Source: Stenotrophomonas nematodicola (GTDB taxonomy: Bacteria > Pseudomonadota > Gammaproteobacteria > Xanthomonadales > Xanthomonadaceae). From it: 64,000 nt of DNA. Shown in pieces: positions 24,079 through 32,275 of this stretch. The DNA is taken from the NCBI RefSeq assembly GCF_009467805.1, contig NZ_WIAY01000005.1, positions 217,342-281,341 on the forward strand, read 5' to 3'. The position numbers and the translations under genes were made by a program. The notes under the pieces are model-generated. The model was not told the DNA's origin and made no database searches. It worked only from the letters and a program-made list of their open reading frames with translations. Every line of letters begins with the position of its first letter. Within the stretch, counting starts at the first letter, position 1.

Positions 24079-25176
24079 ATGTTATTTGAAACCCTCGAAA
24101 CCACCGATCACGAACAAGTGGTGTTCTGCCACAACCGCGACGCGGGTCTGAGGGCGATCATCGCCATCCACAACACCACCCTGGGCCCGGCCCTGGGCGG
24201 GGTGCGCATGCGGCCGTATGCCAGCACCGACGAGGCGCTCGCCGATGCGCTGCGGCTCAGCCGCACGATGACCTACAAGAACGCGCTGGCCGGGTTGAAC
24301 GTGGGCGGCGGCAAGGCGGTGATCATCGGCGACCCGAAGGTGGACAAGAGCGAAGTGCTGTTCCGCGCGTTCGGCCGCTACGTCGATTCGCTGGGCGGAC
24401 GCTACATCACCGCCGAGGACGTGGGCACCGATGTCAACGACATGGAGAACATCTACCTGGAGAGCGAGTACGTCACCGGCGTGCACCAGGTCCACGGTGG
24501 CTCCGGCGATCCGGCCCCGTTCACCGCCTACGGCGCGCTGCAGGCCCTGATGGCCGCCATGCAGCACAAGCTGGGCCATGAGGAAGTCGGCAAGGCCAGC
24601 ATCGCCGTGCAGGGCCTGGGCCATATCGGCATGGAACTGGTCAAACTGCTGCGCGACCGTGGGGCCAAGCTGTTCGTGACCGATCTGGACAGCAGCCGGG
24701 TGGAGCGCGCGGTCACCGAATACGGCGCCGAGGCGGTCAAGCCCGACGACATCTACGACGTCAACGCCGACGTCTTCGCGCCCTGTGCGCTGGAAGGCGC
24801 GATCAATCCGCAGACGCTGCCCCGCCTGCGCACGAAGATCGTCTGTGGCACCGCCAACAACCAGCTCGCCAGCCTGGAGATCGGCGATGAGCTGCATGCG
24901 CGCGGCATCCTGTATGCGCCCGATTATGCGGTCAACGCCGGCGGCGTGATGAACGTGTCGCTGGAGATCGACGGCTACAACCGCGAGCGCGCCATGCGCC
25001 TGATCCGCAGCATCTACCACAACCTCGGCCGCATTTTCGCGCTGTCCGAGCGCGAGGGTATCGCTCCCCAGCGCGCCGCGGACCAGATCGCCGAATCGCG
25101 CATCCAGTCGATCGGCAAGCTGAAAATGCCTCTCGGCCGCAGCACGCCGCGACTGGGCACCCTGCGCCGCAACTGA
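24079..25176 (+). CDS. Leucine/phenylalanine/valine dehydrogenase
   Basis: A 365-residue NAD-dependent amino-acid dehydrogenase of the Glu/Leu/Phe/Val family that reversibly deaminates branched-chain or aromatic amino acids to 2-oxoacids. The substrate Lys is in MTYKNALAGLNVGGGKA (two conserved Lys near residues 74 and 86), and the dinucleotide fold carries GLGHIG near residue 190. The length fits leucine dehydrogenase (about 360), which would supply branched starters for the iso-fatty acids common in xanthomonads; this link is inference. GGAG lies five bases before ATG 24079. A strong hairpin follows the gene. Confidence 0.88.
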   Translation: MLFETLETTDHEQVVFCHNRDAGLRAIIAIHNTTLGPALGGVRMRPYASTDEALADALRLSRTMTYKNALAGLNVGGGKAVIIGDPKVDKSEVLFRAFGRYVDSLGGRYITAEDVGTDVNDMENIYLESEYVTGVHQVHGGSGDPAPFTAYGALQALMAAMQHKLGHEEVGKASIAVQGLGHIGMELVKLLRDRGAKLFVTDLDSSRVERAVTEYGAEAVKPDDIYDVNADVFAPCALEGAINPQTLPRLRTKIVCGTANNQLASLEIGDELHARGILYAPDYAVNAGGVMNVSLEIDGYNRERAMRLIRSIYHNLGRIFALSEREGIAPQRAADQIAESRIQSIGKLKMPLGRSTPRLGTLRRN

Positions 25177-25199
25177 CGGCACGGCCCTACCGGAAACGC

Positions 25200-25230
25200 A
25201 GAAGGGCGCGATCGACGATCGCGCCCTTCT
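25200..25230. terminator. Bidirectional terminator
   Basis: AGAAGGGCGCGAT (25200-25212) pairs with ATCGCGCCCTTCT (25218-25230), followed by TCATT on the plus strand and preceded by a short T-poor stretch on the minus strand. It separates the convergent dehydrogenase and autotransporter genes. Confidence 0.8.
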
Positions 25231-25249
25231 TCATTGCTGCCCTGCGGGG

Positions 25250-28102
25250 TCAGAACGCGGAGGCGTAGCGCAGGGCCACCTGGTGCAGGTCGCCGCGCGG
25301 ACCAACGCGCTGGTCGTAGCCGAACGACACGCGCGTGTTCCGGCTGAGCCACGACTCCACCGAGACCCCGAACAGCCCCCCGGACCGGGCCGGCTGCAGG
25401 CCGGCCAGCGGCGCCCACGCATCCACGCCAACGAAGCTGGCCTGCAGGTCGAGCCCGTGGCTGGCCAGGTGCTGCTGCCATTCGGCGTAGCCGCGCAGCG
25501 ACCAGTCGCCCCACCACGCCTGCGCACGCATGCCAGCCAGCGCCTGGCTGCGGCTGGCAATGCCGCCCTGCGTGCGCAACCCGAAACCGGCGCCGCCGTT
25601 CTCGCTGAAGCGGTCGCTGTCCACCCGTGCGTACTCGGCACCGAGGTACGGCGTGAGCGACAGGGCGGTGCTGCCGAACCGGTAGCCCGATTCCATGCTG
25701 GCCGTGCTGAAACTTCCGCCGTAGCGCGCGTTGACCCCGTACTGGCCGGCGCCCAGCAGCAGCTGGCGGTCGATATCGCGGGTGAACCGGCCGGCGCCCA
25801 CCTGGCCCAGCGCGTAGGCCCGCCCGTGCTGCCAGCCGGCATACAGCTGCGCCTGCGACTGGCGGTCACGCCCCCTGTCATTGCCCCAGTCGCGGGTACT
25901 GGCGCTGCGGGTTTCGCCGAAGGCGAAGCCCAGCATGCCGTGACTGCCCAATGCCGTGTCCTGGCCCATCATCCAGCCCTGGGTCTGGACACCGCTGGCA
26001 GCGAAACTGCCCTGCCCCGCCTCGCCCAGCGTGCTGTGCCAGGCGCCGCGCAGGCGTGGTGCGGCCGTCACCGCATCGAAACGCGAGGACAGCGCGCGTC
26101 GCTGCATGTCGATGGTGTCGAAGGTCATCGCCGCCGCCAGGCCGTGCGCTTTGCCGGACAGGCTCTCCAGGCTCGCCGACAGCCCGTCGGCGCCCTGCAC
26201 CTGCTGCAGTTGGCCTGCCGCGGCCGCAAAGCCGCCTGCGGCAGGCCCGCCGCCATCGAGCACTTCGAATGCGGTTTCCACGCGGGCCGCCGCGCCCTGC
26301 GCCGCAGCGCCCACGCCCGCCGACGCGGCGGCCGCGCTGACGTTGACCCGGTCGATGTCCAGCCATGCGGTGCGCGCGTCGTAGCCGAAACGGCTTTCCA
26401 GCAGGGTGATGCTGGTGTCCTTGCGAAGGCTGTCAAACGCGCCGGTCAGCGACTGGCCCGCCTTGATCAGCTCCTGGCGGCGTCCGTCCTGCGGGACGTA
26501 ACCGCTCACCGCCCCCATCAGGTACAGCACGCCTCCCTGGAGCTCGACCGTGCCTGTCACGTTCAGCGGTGCGGCGCCCAGCAGCGTCATGTACTGCCCG
26601 CCGGCACGCTGCACGTAGTTGCCGTCAATGGTGGCAACGGTGCGCGCCTCGTTCAGCAGCACGCTGCCGCCGCTGTCCACGTTGCCCTTGACCCGCGCGC
26701 TGCTGCCCATGAACTGCAGCACCGCGCGCTCGGCGCCATCGGGCTGCGCCACGATGGTCACGTTGGAGGTGATCGACCCGCCGTCGCGCAGCGCCAGCGT
26801 GCCGCGTTCGATGCGCGTGTCGCCGGTGTAGGTGCTGGTGCCGGACAGGCCCAGCGAACCGTTGCCCTGTTTGACCAGCCCGCCGCTGCCGCTGATGGTG
26901 TTGCTCCAGACCGAGTTCAGGCCCAACACGTTGACATCGACCACGGTGTTGCCCCAGTCGAAGCGCGCCGGCCCGTTGACCGCCTTGGCGACGTTGAGCA
27001 GGCCATAGCCGAAAGTGCTGTCCACGCCGGGCGCGCCAAGATCGGTGGCGGTGCCAAGCAGGGTCTGGCGGACCAGGTCGTTGGTGAAGTACGGATACTT
27101 CTCCCACACCAACGCGGCGGCGCCGGACACCAGCGGTGCGGCATAGGACGTGCCCGAGCCCCACAGGTAGCTCGGCGTGCCACCGGTGTTCTGCGGGTCC
27201 ACGTACACCACGGTACCGGGCGCGGCCAGGCAGTAGGCTGCCGCCACGCCGCACGCGTTGGCATAGGACGCCAGTTTGGACGGATCGGCCGAATCCACCG
27301 CGGTCACGGTCAGCCAGCCGCGCTCCAGGTCCGCGGCCGGGCGCGTGCCGTTCGGACCGGCCTGGCTTGGCAGGGCAGCCATGCTGGAGGGGTTGGGGCG
27401 GCTCTCGTTGCCGCTGGCGAACACCACCAGCCCGTTGTTCGCCATCACGAAGGGACGGTACTCGTTGGCGATCGGCGCGGTCGCGGCCGGGTTGGTCCAG
27501 TACAGCCCGCCCCAGGAGTTGTTCATGATCTTCACGCCGTCGGCGATCAGATCCTGGTGCATGGGCGCGAAACCGAGCGCACCGCTGACTTCATTGCCGC
27601 TGCCGCTGCCGTCATCGGTGGGGCGCCGGTCGGCGATGATCCGCGCCGAGATCACCAGCGCTTCCGGCGCGATGCCGCCCGGCCAGGCGCCGACGGCGCG
27701 GCCCGCCGCCAGCGAAGCCACCGTCGTGCCGTGGCCGACCACATCGTCCACGTTGAGATTGTTGACGCGCGGGTCGATGTAGGCGCGGCTGGACACCACC
27801 CGCCCCGACAGGGCGGGATGGGCGCGGTTGACGCCAGAATCGACCACGCCGATGCGCACGCCCTTGCCGGTCAGGCCCTGCACGTTGCGGCCATTGACGA
27901 TGGTCAGGTGCGCATCGATCGCCGGCTGCACCGGCGGATTGGTCGGCGGCGTCACCGGCGGTGTGACCGGCGGGGTCACCGGGGGCGTGACCGGCGGCGG
28001 ATCCACCCGCACGTTGCCGCCCCCCCCACCCCCGCCACAGGCACTCAGCGCCACGGCCAATGCGCCCGCCAGCCCTGTCCTCACTGCCACGATCTGTTTC
28101 AT
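25250..28102 (-). CDS. S8 subtilisin-like autotransporter serine protease with lipobox
   Basis: A 950-residue type V secreted protease. ATG 28102 gives a signal peptide ending in the lipobox LSAC (Cys22), a seven-Gly run and a PPVTPP-repeat linker. The subtilase domain has Asp in IGVVDSGVN, His in VGHGTTVAS and Ser in GTSYAAPLVSG. An autotransporter-associated repeat (GTSTYTGDTRIERGTLAL) and a helical passenger end precede a beta-barrel of roughly 270 residues that closes in ...RYASAF with terminal Phe. A lipidated N-terminus recalls NalP of Neisseria and SphB1 of Bordetella, which process other surface proteins. Targets here are unknown. Confidence 0.92.
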   Translation of the reverse strand: MKQIVAVRTGLAGALAVALSACGGGGGGGNVRVDPPPVTPPVTPPVTPPVTPPTNPPVQPAIDAHLTIVNGRNVQGLTGKGVRIGVVDSGVNRAHPALSGRVVSSRAYIDPRVNNLNVDDVVGHGTTVASLAAGRAVGAWPGGIAPEALVISARIIADRRPTDDGSGSGNEVSGALGFAPMHQDLIADGVKIMNNSWGGLYWTNPAATAPIANEYRPFVMANNGLVVFASGNESRPNPSSMAALPSQAGPNGTRPAADLERGWLTVTAVDSADPSKLASYANACGVAAAYCLAAPGTVVYVDPQNTGGTPSYLWGSGTSYAAPLVSGAAALVWEKYPYFTNDLVRQTLLGTATDLGAPGVDSTFGYGLLNVAKAVNGPARFDWGNTVVDVNVLGLNSVWSNTISGSGGLVKQGNGSLGLSGTSTYTGDTRIERGTLALRDGGSITSNVTIVAQPDGAERAVLQFMGSSARVKGNVDSGGSVLLNEARTVATIDGNYVQRAGGQYMTLLGAAPLNVTGTVELQGGVLYLMGAVSGYVPQDGRRQELIKAGQSLTGAFDSLRKDTSITLLESRFGYDARTAWLDIDRVNVSAAAASAGVGAAAQGAAARVETAFEVLDGGGPAAGGFAAAAGQLQQVQGADGLSASLESLSGKAHGLAAAMTFDTIDMQRRALSSRFDAVTAAPRLRGAWHSTLGEAGQGSFAASGVQTQGWMMGQDTALGSHGMLGFAFGETRSASTRDWGNDRGRDRQSQAQLYAGWQHGRAYALGQVGAGRFTRDIDRQLLLGAGQYGVNARYGGSFSTASMESGYRFGSTALSLTPYLGAEYARVDSDRFSENGGAGFGLRTQGGIASRSQALAGMRAQAWWGDWSLRGYAEWQQHLASHGLDLQASFVGVDAWAPLAGLQPARSGGLFGVSVESWLSRNTRVSFGYDQRVGPRGDLHQVALRYASAF

Positions 28103-28278
28103 CCCCGCTCCCCACGTTCGATACGCAATGACCGGCATCCTGCCATCCGGGCAGACACCGGCGGTCAATGCCGACCCTCTATACTGGGCCGACCCCCACG
28201 CAGTCTGACGGGATTCGCGCCGGCATCCAATGCCCGCCGTCCCATTCCGAATATCGCTCACGCACCAACGAGATTGCC

Positions 28279-29454
28279 ATGTCCAACATCGTCATCGCCG
28301 CCGCCAAGCGCACTGCCATCGGTTCCTTCCTCGGCCAGTTCAACGGCGTTCCCACGCCCACCCTGGGCGCCACCGCGATCGCCGCGGCCCTGGAACAGTC
28401 CGGTGTCCCGGCGGCGGATGTCTCCGAAGTGATCATGGGCTGCGTACTGCCGGCCAACCTCGGCCAGGCGCCGGCCCGCCAGGCCGCCATCGCCGCCGGG
28501 CTGCCGCTGTCCACCGGCGCCACCACCCTGAACAAGGTATGCGGCTCGGGTATGAAGGCCATCATGCTGGGCCATGACCTGATCAAGGCCGGGTCGGCCA
28601 GCATCGTGGTCGCCGGCGGCATGGAGTCGATGTCCAACGCCCCGCACATGCTGCCCAATTCCCGTACCGGCAACCGCTTCGGCAACTTCCAGGCGGTGGA
28701 CCACATGGCCCACGACGGTCTGGTCAACGCCTACGACGGCAAGGCGATGGGCGAGTTCGCCGAGTGTGCGGTGGACAAGTACCAGGTCAGCCGCGAAGCC
28801 CAGGACGCCTATGCGATCGAGTCGGTGCGCCGCGCGCAGGCCGCGCAGGCCAATGGCGCGTTCGACGATGAGATCGTCGCGGTCACTGTGACCACCCGCA
28901 AGGGCGAGGTCAGCGTGGCCCAGGACGAACAGCCCAGCCGTTCGGACATCGCCAAGATTCCCACCCTGCGCCCGGCCTTCAAGAAGGATGGCACGGTGAC
29001 GGCCGCCAGTTCGTCCAGCATTTCCGACGGCGCCGCCGCCGTGGTGCTGCTGTCCGAGGACGACGCCCGCGCACGCGGCGTGCAGCCGCTGGCCCGCATC
29101 GTCGGCCACGCCACCCACTCCCAGGAACCGGAATGGTTCACCACCGCGCCGATCGGCGCGCTGCGCACACTGCTGGAGAAGACCGGCTGGACGCTGGACC
29201 AGGTCGACCTGTTCGAGATCAACGAAGCGTTTGCCGTCGTGGCAATGGCGCCCATGCTCGAACTGGGTATTCCGCACGACAAGGTCAACGTGAATGGTGG
29301 CGCGTGCGCGCTGGGCCATCCGATCGGTGCTTCGGGCGCGCGGCTGGTGGTGACCCTGGTGAACGCCTTGCGCAAGCGTGGGGCCCAGCGCGGCATTGCG
29401 ACTCTCTGCATTGGCGGCGGCGAAGCAACCGCCATCGCTATCGAATTGATTTGA
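28279..29454 (+). CDS. atoB: Acetyl-CoA C-acetyltransferase (thiolase)
   Basis: A 391-residue thiolase that condenses or cleaves acetoacetyl-CoA/3-ketoacyl-CoA. The acyl-accepting Cys88 lies in LNKVCGSGMKA, the catalytic His in GGACALGHPIGASGA and the second Cys in TLCIGGGEA. NEAFAVV is also conserved. ATG 28279 gives the family N-terminus MSNIVIAAAKRTAIG; a longer in-frame start at 28168 is not family-like. The length fits biosynthetic thiolases (AtoB/PhaA) rather than FadA, but chain-length preference cannot be read from sequence. Confidence 0.92.
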   Translation: MSNIVIAAAKRTAIGSFLGQFNGVPTPTLGATAIAAALEQSGVPAADVSEVIMGCVLPANLGQAPARQAAIAAGLPLSTGATTLNKVCGSGMKAIMLGHDLIKAGSASIVVAGGMESMSNAPHMLPNSRTGNRFGNFQAVDHMAHDGLVNAYDGKAMGEFAECAVDKYQVSREAQDAYAIESVRRAQAAQANGAFDDEIVAVTVTTRKGEVSVAQDEQPSRSDIAKIPTLRPAFKKDGTVTAASSSSISDGAAAVVLLSEDDARARGVQPLARIVGHATHSQEPEWFTTAPIGALRTLLEKTGWTLDQVDLFEINEAFAVVAMAPMLELGIPHDKVNVNGGACALGHPIGASGARLVVTLVNALRKRGAQRGIATLCIGGGEATAIAIELI

Positions 29455-29496
29455 TTTGGTTTAACGCGCATTTCTCAAAAATGAATGCGCGATCGC

Positions 29497-29520
29497 TTGA
29501 CAGCCAATCGTGGCTTGTCA
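29497..29520 (+). promoter_or_regulatory. -35 box inside an inverted repeat, upstream of Ala-rich lipoprotein gene
   Basis: TTGACA (29497-29502) is a perfect -35 sequence. TGACAGCCA (29498-29506) is inverted as TGGCTTGTCA (29511-29520) with one extra T, so the -35 is in one arm of a likely operator. The -10 (near TCATGT at 29521) is poor. Upstream, CGCGCATT/AATGCGCG forms a hairpin after the thiolase stop. Confidence 0.45.
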
Positions 29521-29578
29521 TCATGTTGCCGGGCGCGCAATAGCGCGTTGCCTAATCTAACGACGAGGATTCACACTA

Positions 29579-29920
29579 ATGAGCATCAACAAGCTGCTGA
29601 TCGCGATGGCCCTGGGCCTGGCTCTGACCGCCTGCTCCAAGCAGGAACAGGCTGCTGACGCTGCTGCTTCGGCCAACGAAGCCGCCGCTGACGCCCAGGT
29701 CGCTGCCGACCAGGCCGCTGCTGCTGGCGCCCCGGCTGCCGACGCTGCCCAGGCTGCTGCCGACACCGCCACCACCGCTGCTGACGCTTCGGCCGATGCC
29801 GCTGCTGCCGCTGCTGGCGCTGCCACCGACGCTGCTGCCGCCCAGGCTGCTGACGCTGCCAAGGCTGCCGAAGGCACCGCCGAGCAGGCCAAGGACGCTG
29901 CTGAAGAAGCCAAGAAGTAA
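29579..29920 (+). CDS. Ala-rich small lipoprotein
   Basis: A 113-residue protein with a lipoprotein signal peptide: MSINKLLIAMALGLALTAC, lipobox LTAC with Cys19 as the predicted lipidation site. About half of all residues are Ala (56), with Asp, Gln, Glu and Lys spaced to form one long amphipathic helix, as in outer-membrane helical lipoproteins or LEA-like proteins. Function unknown. Unlike most of its neighbours it uses GCT heavily for Ala, often a mark of high expression or recent origin. A strong terminator follows, and a second, sequence-related lipoprotein gene lies immediately downstream. Confidence 0.85.
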   Translation: MSINKLLIAMALGLALTACSKQEQAADAAASANEAAADAQVAADQAAAAGAPAADAAQAAADTATTAADASADAAAAAAGAATDAAAAQAADAAKAAEGTAEQAKDAAEEAKK

Positions 29921-29948
29921 TCACTTCTTTCTTCAAGCAAGTCTGAAG

Positions 29949-29979
29949 AAGCCGCTGGTTCGCCAGCGGCTTTTTCTTT
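29949..29979 (+). terminator. Rho-independent terminator
   Basis: AAGCCGCTGG (29949-29958), TTCG loop, CCAGCGGCTT (29963-29972), then TTTCTTT. A classic terminator with a UUCG tetraloop, 28 bases after the lipoprotein stop. Confidence 0.93.
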
Positions 29980-30053
29980 GGCCGCCACAACCCGCCCTTC
30001 ACACCGGCGTGAATAGGCTGGCCTCCCCGACGATTCCCGTCCTGGAGACCGCC

Positions 30054-30458
30054 ATGAACATCCGTCCTATCACCACTTCCCTGCTGGCTGCCTCCCTGCT
30101 GCTGGCCCTGGCCGCCTGCAAGGGCCCGGAAGCCGAACAGGCACGCCAGGATGCGGCCCAGGCCGCCGACAGCGCCAACGCCGCCGCGCGCGAGGCCGTC
30201 GACAAGGCCGCCGCCGCCACCCGCAGCGCGGCCGATGATGCCGCGGCCGCGTCCGACCGCGCCGCCGCCGATACGCAGCAGGCACTGGATCGGGCCGCCG
30301 CTGCGACCTCCGAAGCCGCTGGCGAGGCCAAGAGCGCTGCCCGGGATGCTGCCGCGCATGCCAGCGATTCCACCGCCGATGCCGCGCAGAAGGTAGCCGA
30401 CAAGGCGCGCGACGTCGCCAACGAGGCAAAGCAGAACGCCGACGAGGCCAAGCACTGA
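30054..30458 (+). CDS. Second Ala-rich small lipoprotein (tandem paralogue)
   Basis: A 134-residue lipoprotein: signal MNIRPITTSLLAASLLLALAAC with lipobox LAAC (Cys22). The mature chain is again Ala-rich and predicted to be one continuous amphipathic helix, with repeated blocks such as RSAADDAAAASDRAAADTQ and ATSEAAGEAKSAARDAAAH and an EAKQNADEAKH tail. CTGGAGACC precedes the ATG. It is the same architecture as the upstream gene and presumably arose by duplication, but it uses GCC/GCG for Ala, unlike the GCT-rich neighbour. The terminator between them makes separate transcripts likely. Confidence 0.85.
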   Translation: MNIRPITTSLLAASLLLALAACKGPEAEQARQDAAQAADSANAAAREAVDKAAAATRSAADDAAAASDRAAADTQQALDRAAAATSEAAGEAKSAARDAAAHASDSTADAAQKVADKARDVANEAKQNADEAKH

Positions 30459-30495
30459 GCCACACCGCCGCATCACGGCAGGATGTCGTCATCCG

Positions 30496-30521
30496 CACGC
30501 CCCTCTCCGGAGGGGCGTGCT
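30496..30521. terminator. Hairpin between convergent genes
   Basis: GCACGCCCCTC (30496-30506), TCCG loop, GAGGGGCGTGC (30511-30521). Perfect 11-bp stem between the second lipoprotein and aidB; the U tract is weak on both strands. Confidence 0.7.
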
Positions 30522-30537
30522 GCATTGGAATGGTGGC

Positions 30538-32166
30538 TCAGGGCAGCGCGCGGGCCAGGACCGCAGCGTAATCCAGATCCGACGGCAGCGTTCCGAATGC
30601 CATGCCGTGCTCGGCACCGAGCCGGGAGCGGATGAAGACAGCCGCCAGCGGGCTGTCGGCGCGCAGCAGTACCGCCGCCTGCAGCAGCAGCGCCAGCCGC
30701 TCGGTGATGCGACGCGCCTGCGCCTCACCCGGGCCGGCCGCCAACTGCGCACGCAGCGTCTGCCATGCCGCATCGTAGATGGTGTCGCGTCCGGCCACTC
30801 TGCCCAGTTCCTGTTCCAGCACCGGCAGCACCTGCGGCTCGCGCGACAGCGCGCGCAGCACGTCCAGGCACTGGATGTTGCCACTGCCTTCCCAGATCGA
30901 ATTCAACGGTGCCTGCCGGTACAGCCGCGGCAGGATAGATTCCTCGACGTACCCCGCACCGCCCAGGCATTCCTGCGCTTCGTTGACGAACACCGCCGCG
31001 CGCTTGCACACCCAGTACTTGCCCACCGCTGTGGCGATGCGGGCGAAGGCGGCCTCCTGTGCATCCTGCGGCGCCAGGTCGACCGCGCGCGCAACACGCA
31101 GGGCGAACACGGTGGCCGCCTCCGATTCGATCGCCAGGTCGGCCAGCACATTGGCCATCAGCGGGTGGTCGCACAGACGGCGGCCAAAACTGCTGCGATG
31201 ACGCGTGTGGTGCAGCGCCTGCGCCAGCGCCATGCGCATTTCCGCCGCGGCGCCGAGCATGCAGTCCAGCCGCGTCATCATCACCATGCCGATGATGGTG
31301 GCCACCCCGCGCCCCTGCTCGCCCACCCGCCGCGCCCAGGCACCGCACAGCTCGATCTCGCTGGACGCGTTGGCCCAGTCTCCGAGCTTGTCCTTCAGGC
31401 GCATCAGATGGAACGCGTTGCGGTTGCCGTCGGCCAGGCGCCGCGGCATCAGGAAACAGGTCAGCCCGCCCGGCGCCTGTGCCAGCACCAGGAAGCCATC
31501 GGACATCGGCGCGGAAAAGAACCATTTATGCCCGACCAGGGCATAGCTGCCGTCGGCCTGCGGTTCGGCGCGGGTGGTATTGCCGCGCACATCCGATCCG
31601 CCCTGCTTTTCGGTCATGCCCATGCCGAGGGTGATGCCGGCCTTGTCGGCAATGGGCACGTCGCGCGGGTCGTAGTGCGGTGCCGCGGCCTTGTCGGCCC
31701 ACTCGGCCAGCAGCGGGTCCTGGCGCAGCACAGCAACCGCCGCATGGGTCATGGTCAGCGGGCAACTGGTGCCGGCTTCGGCCTGATGGTGCAGATAGCT
31801 CAGCGCCGCGCGCGCGACGTGCGCACCCGGCACCGGCTCGTGCCAGGACAGGCCTGCCACGCCGTGCGATTTGGCCGCCTCCATCAGCGCGTGGTAGGCC
31901 GGATGGAACTCGACGGTGTCGATACGATGGCCCTGTGCATCGTGGGTACGCAGACGCGGACGGTCCCGATTGGCATCGAATCCCAGCCGGTACAGCGCGT
32001 CGCCAGCCAGCCCGCCGTATACCGCCAGGCGTGGCACGAACGCCGCGCCACCCTCGCGCTGCACCGCTTCGGCCAAAGCCAGATCGTCGGCCCACAGATG
32101 CCGGCCCCCGAACGGTGGCGGCTGGTTGGTCACCGCATGGGTCTCGAAGGCGGACAGCTCGGGCAT
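30538..32166 (-). CDS. aidB: AidB-like acyl-CoA dehydrogenase family flavoprotein
   Basis: A 542-residue FAD protein matching E. coli AidB (541 residues) over its length: THAVTNQPPPF, GMGMTEKQGGSDVRGNTTRAE, YALVGHKWFFSAPMSD, LYRQAPLNSIWEGSGNIQCLDVLRAL. E. coli AidB is part of the Ada response; it binds DNA near UP-element promoters and protects against alkylation, with weak isovaleryl-CoA dehydrogenase activity. Start 32166 gives the family N-terminus (MPELSAFETHAVTNQ). It stands divergent to a four-gene DNA-repair operon with 109 bases between the starts. No clear Ada box is visible. Confidence 0.92.
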   Translation of the reverse strand: MPELSAFETHAVTNQPPPFGGRHLWADDLALAEAVQREGGAAFVPRLAVYGGLAGDALYRLGFDANRDRPRLRTHDAQGHRIDTVEFHPAYHALMEAAKSHGVAGLSWHEPVPGAHVARAALSYLHHQAEAGTSCPLTMTHAAVAVLRQDPLLAEWADKAAAPHYDPRDVPIADKAGITLGMGMTEKQGGSDVRGNTTRAEPQADGSYALVGHKWFFSAPMSDGFLVLAQAPGGLTCFLMPRRLADGNRNAFHLMRLKDKLGDWANASSEIELCGAWARRVGEQGRGVATIIGMVMMTRLDCMLGAAAEMRMALAQALHHTRHRSSFGRRLCDHPLMANVLADLAIESEAATVFALRVARAVDLAPQDAQEAAFARIATAVGKYWVCKRAAVFVNEAQECLGGAGYVEESILPRLYRQAPLNSIWEGSGNIQCLDVLRALSREPQVLPVLEQELGRVAGRDTIYDAAWQTLRAQLAAGPGEAQARRITERLALLLQAAVLLRADSPLAAVFIRSRLGAEHGMAFGTLPSDLDYAAVLARALP

Positions 32167-32275
32167 CGTGGCGGGCCTCGTGGCAGGGGACCGCCCGATT
32201 CTGCCGCATCCACGCGCAGGCGTCCGTTCAGCCGGATTCTCACCTCCTGCACGAACGCGGCGGCACAGTGCAGGC

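Noticed and set aside
27930..28010. Direct DNA repeats as an independent repeat element
   Set aside because: They encode the in-frame PPVTPP stalk of the autotransporter.
25283..28432. 1049-codon plus-strand frame opposite the autotransporter
   Set aside because: Antisense shadow; the minus strand has full protease and beta-barrel motifs.
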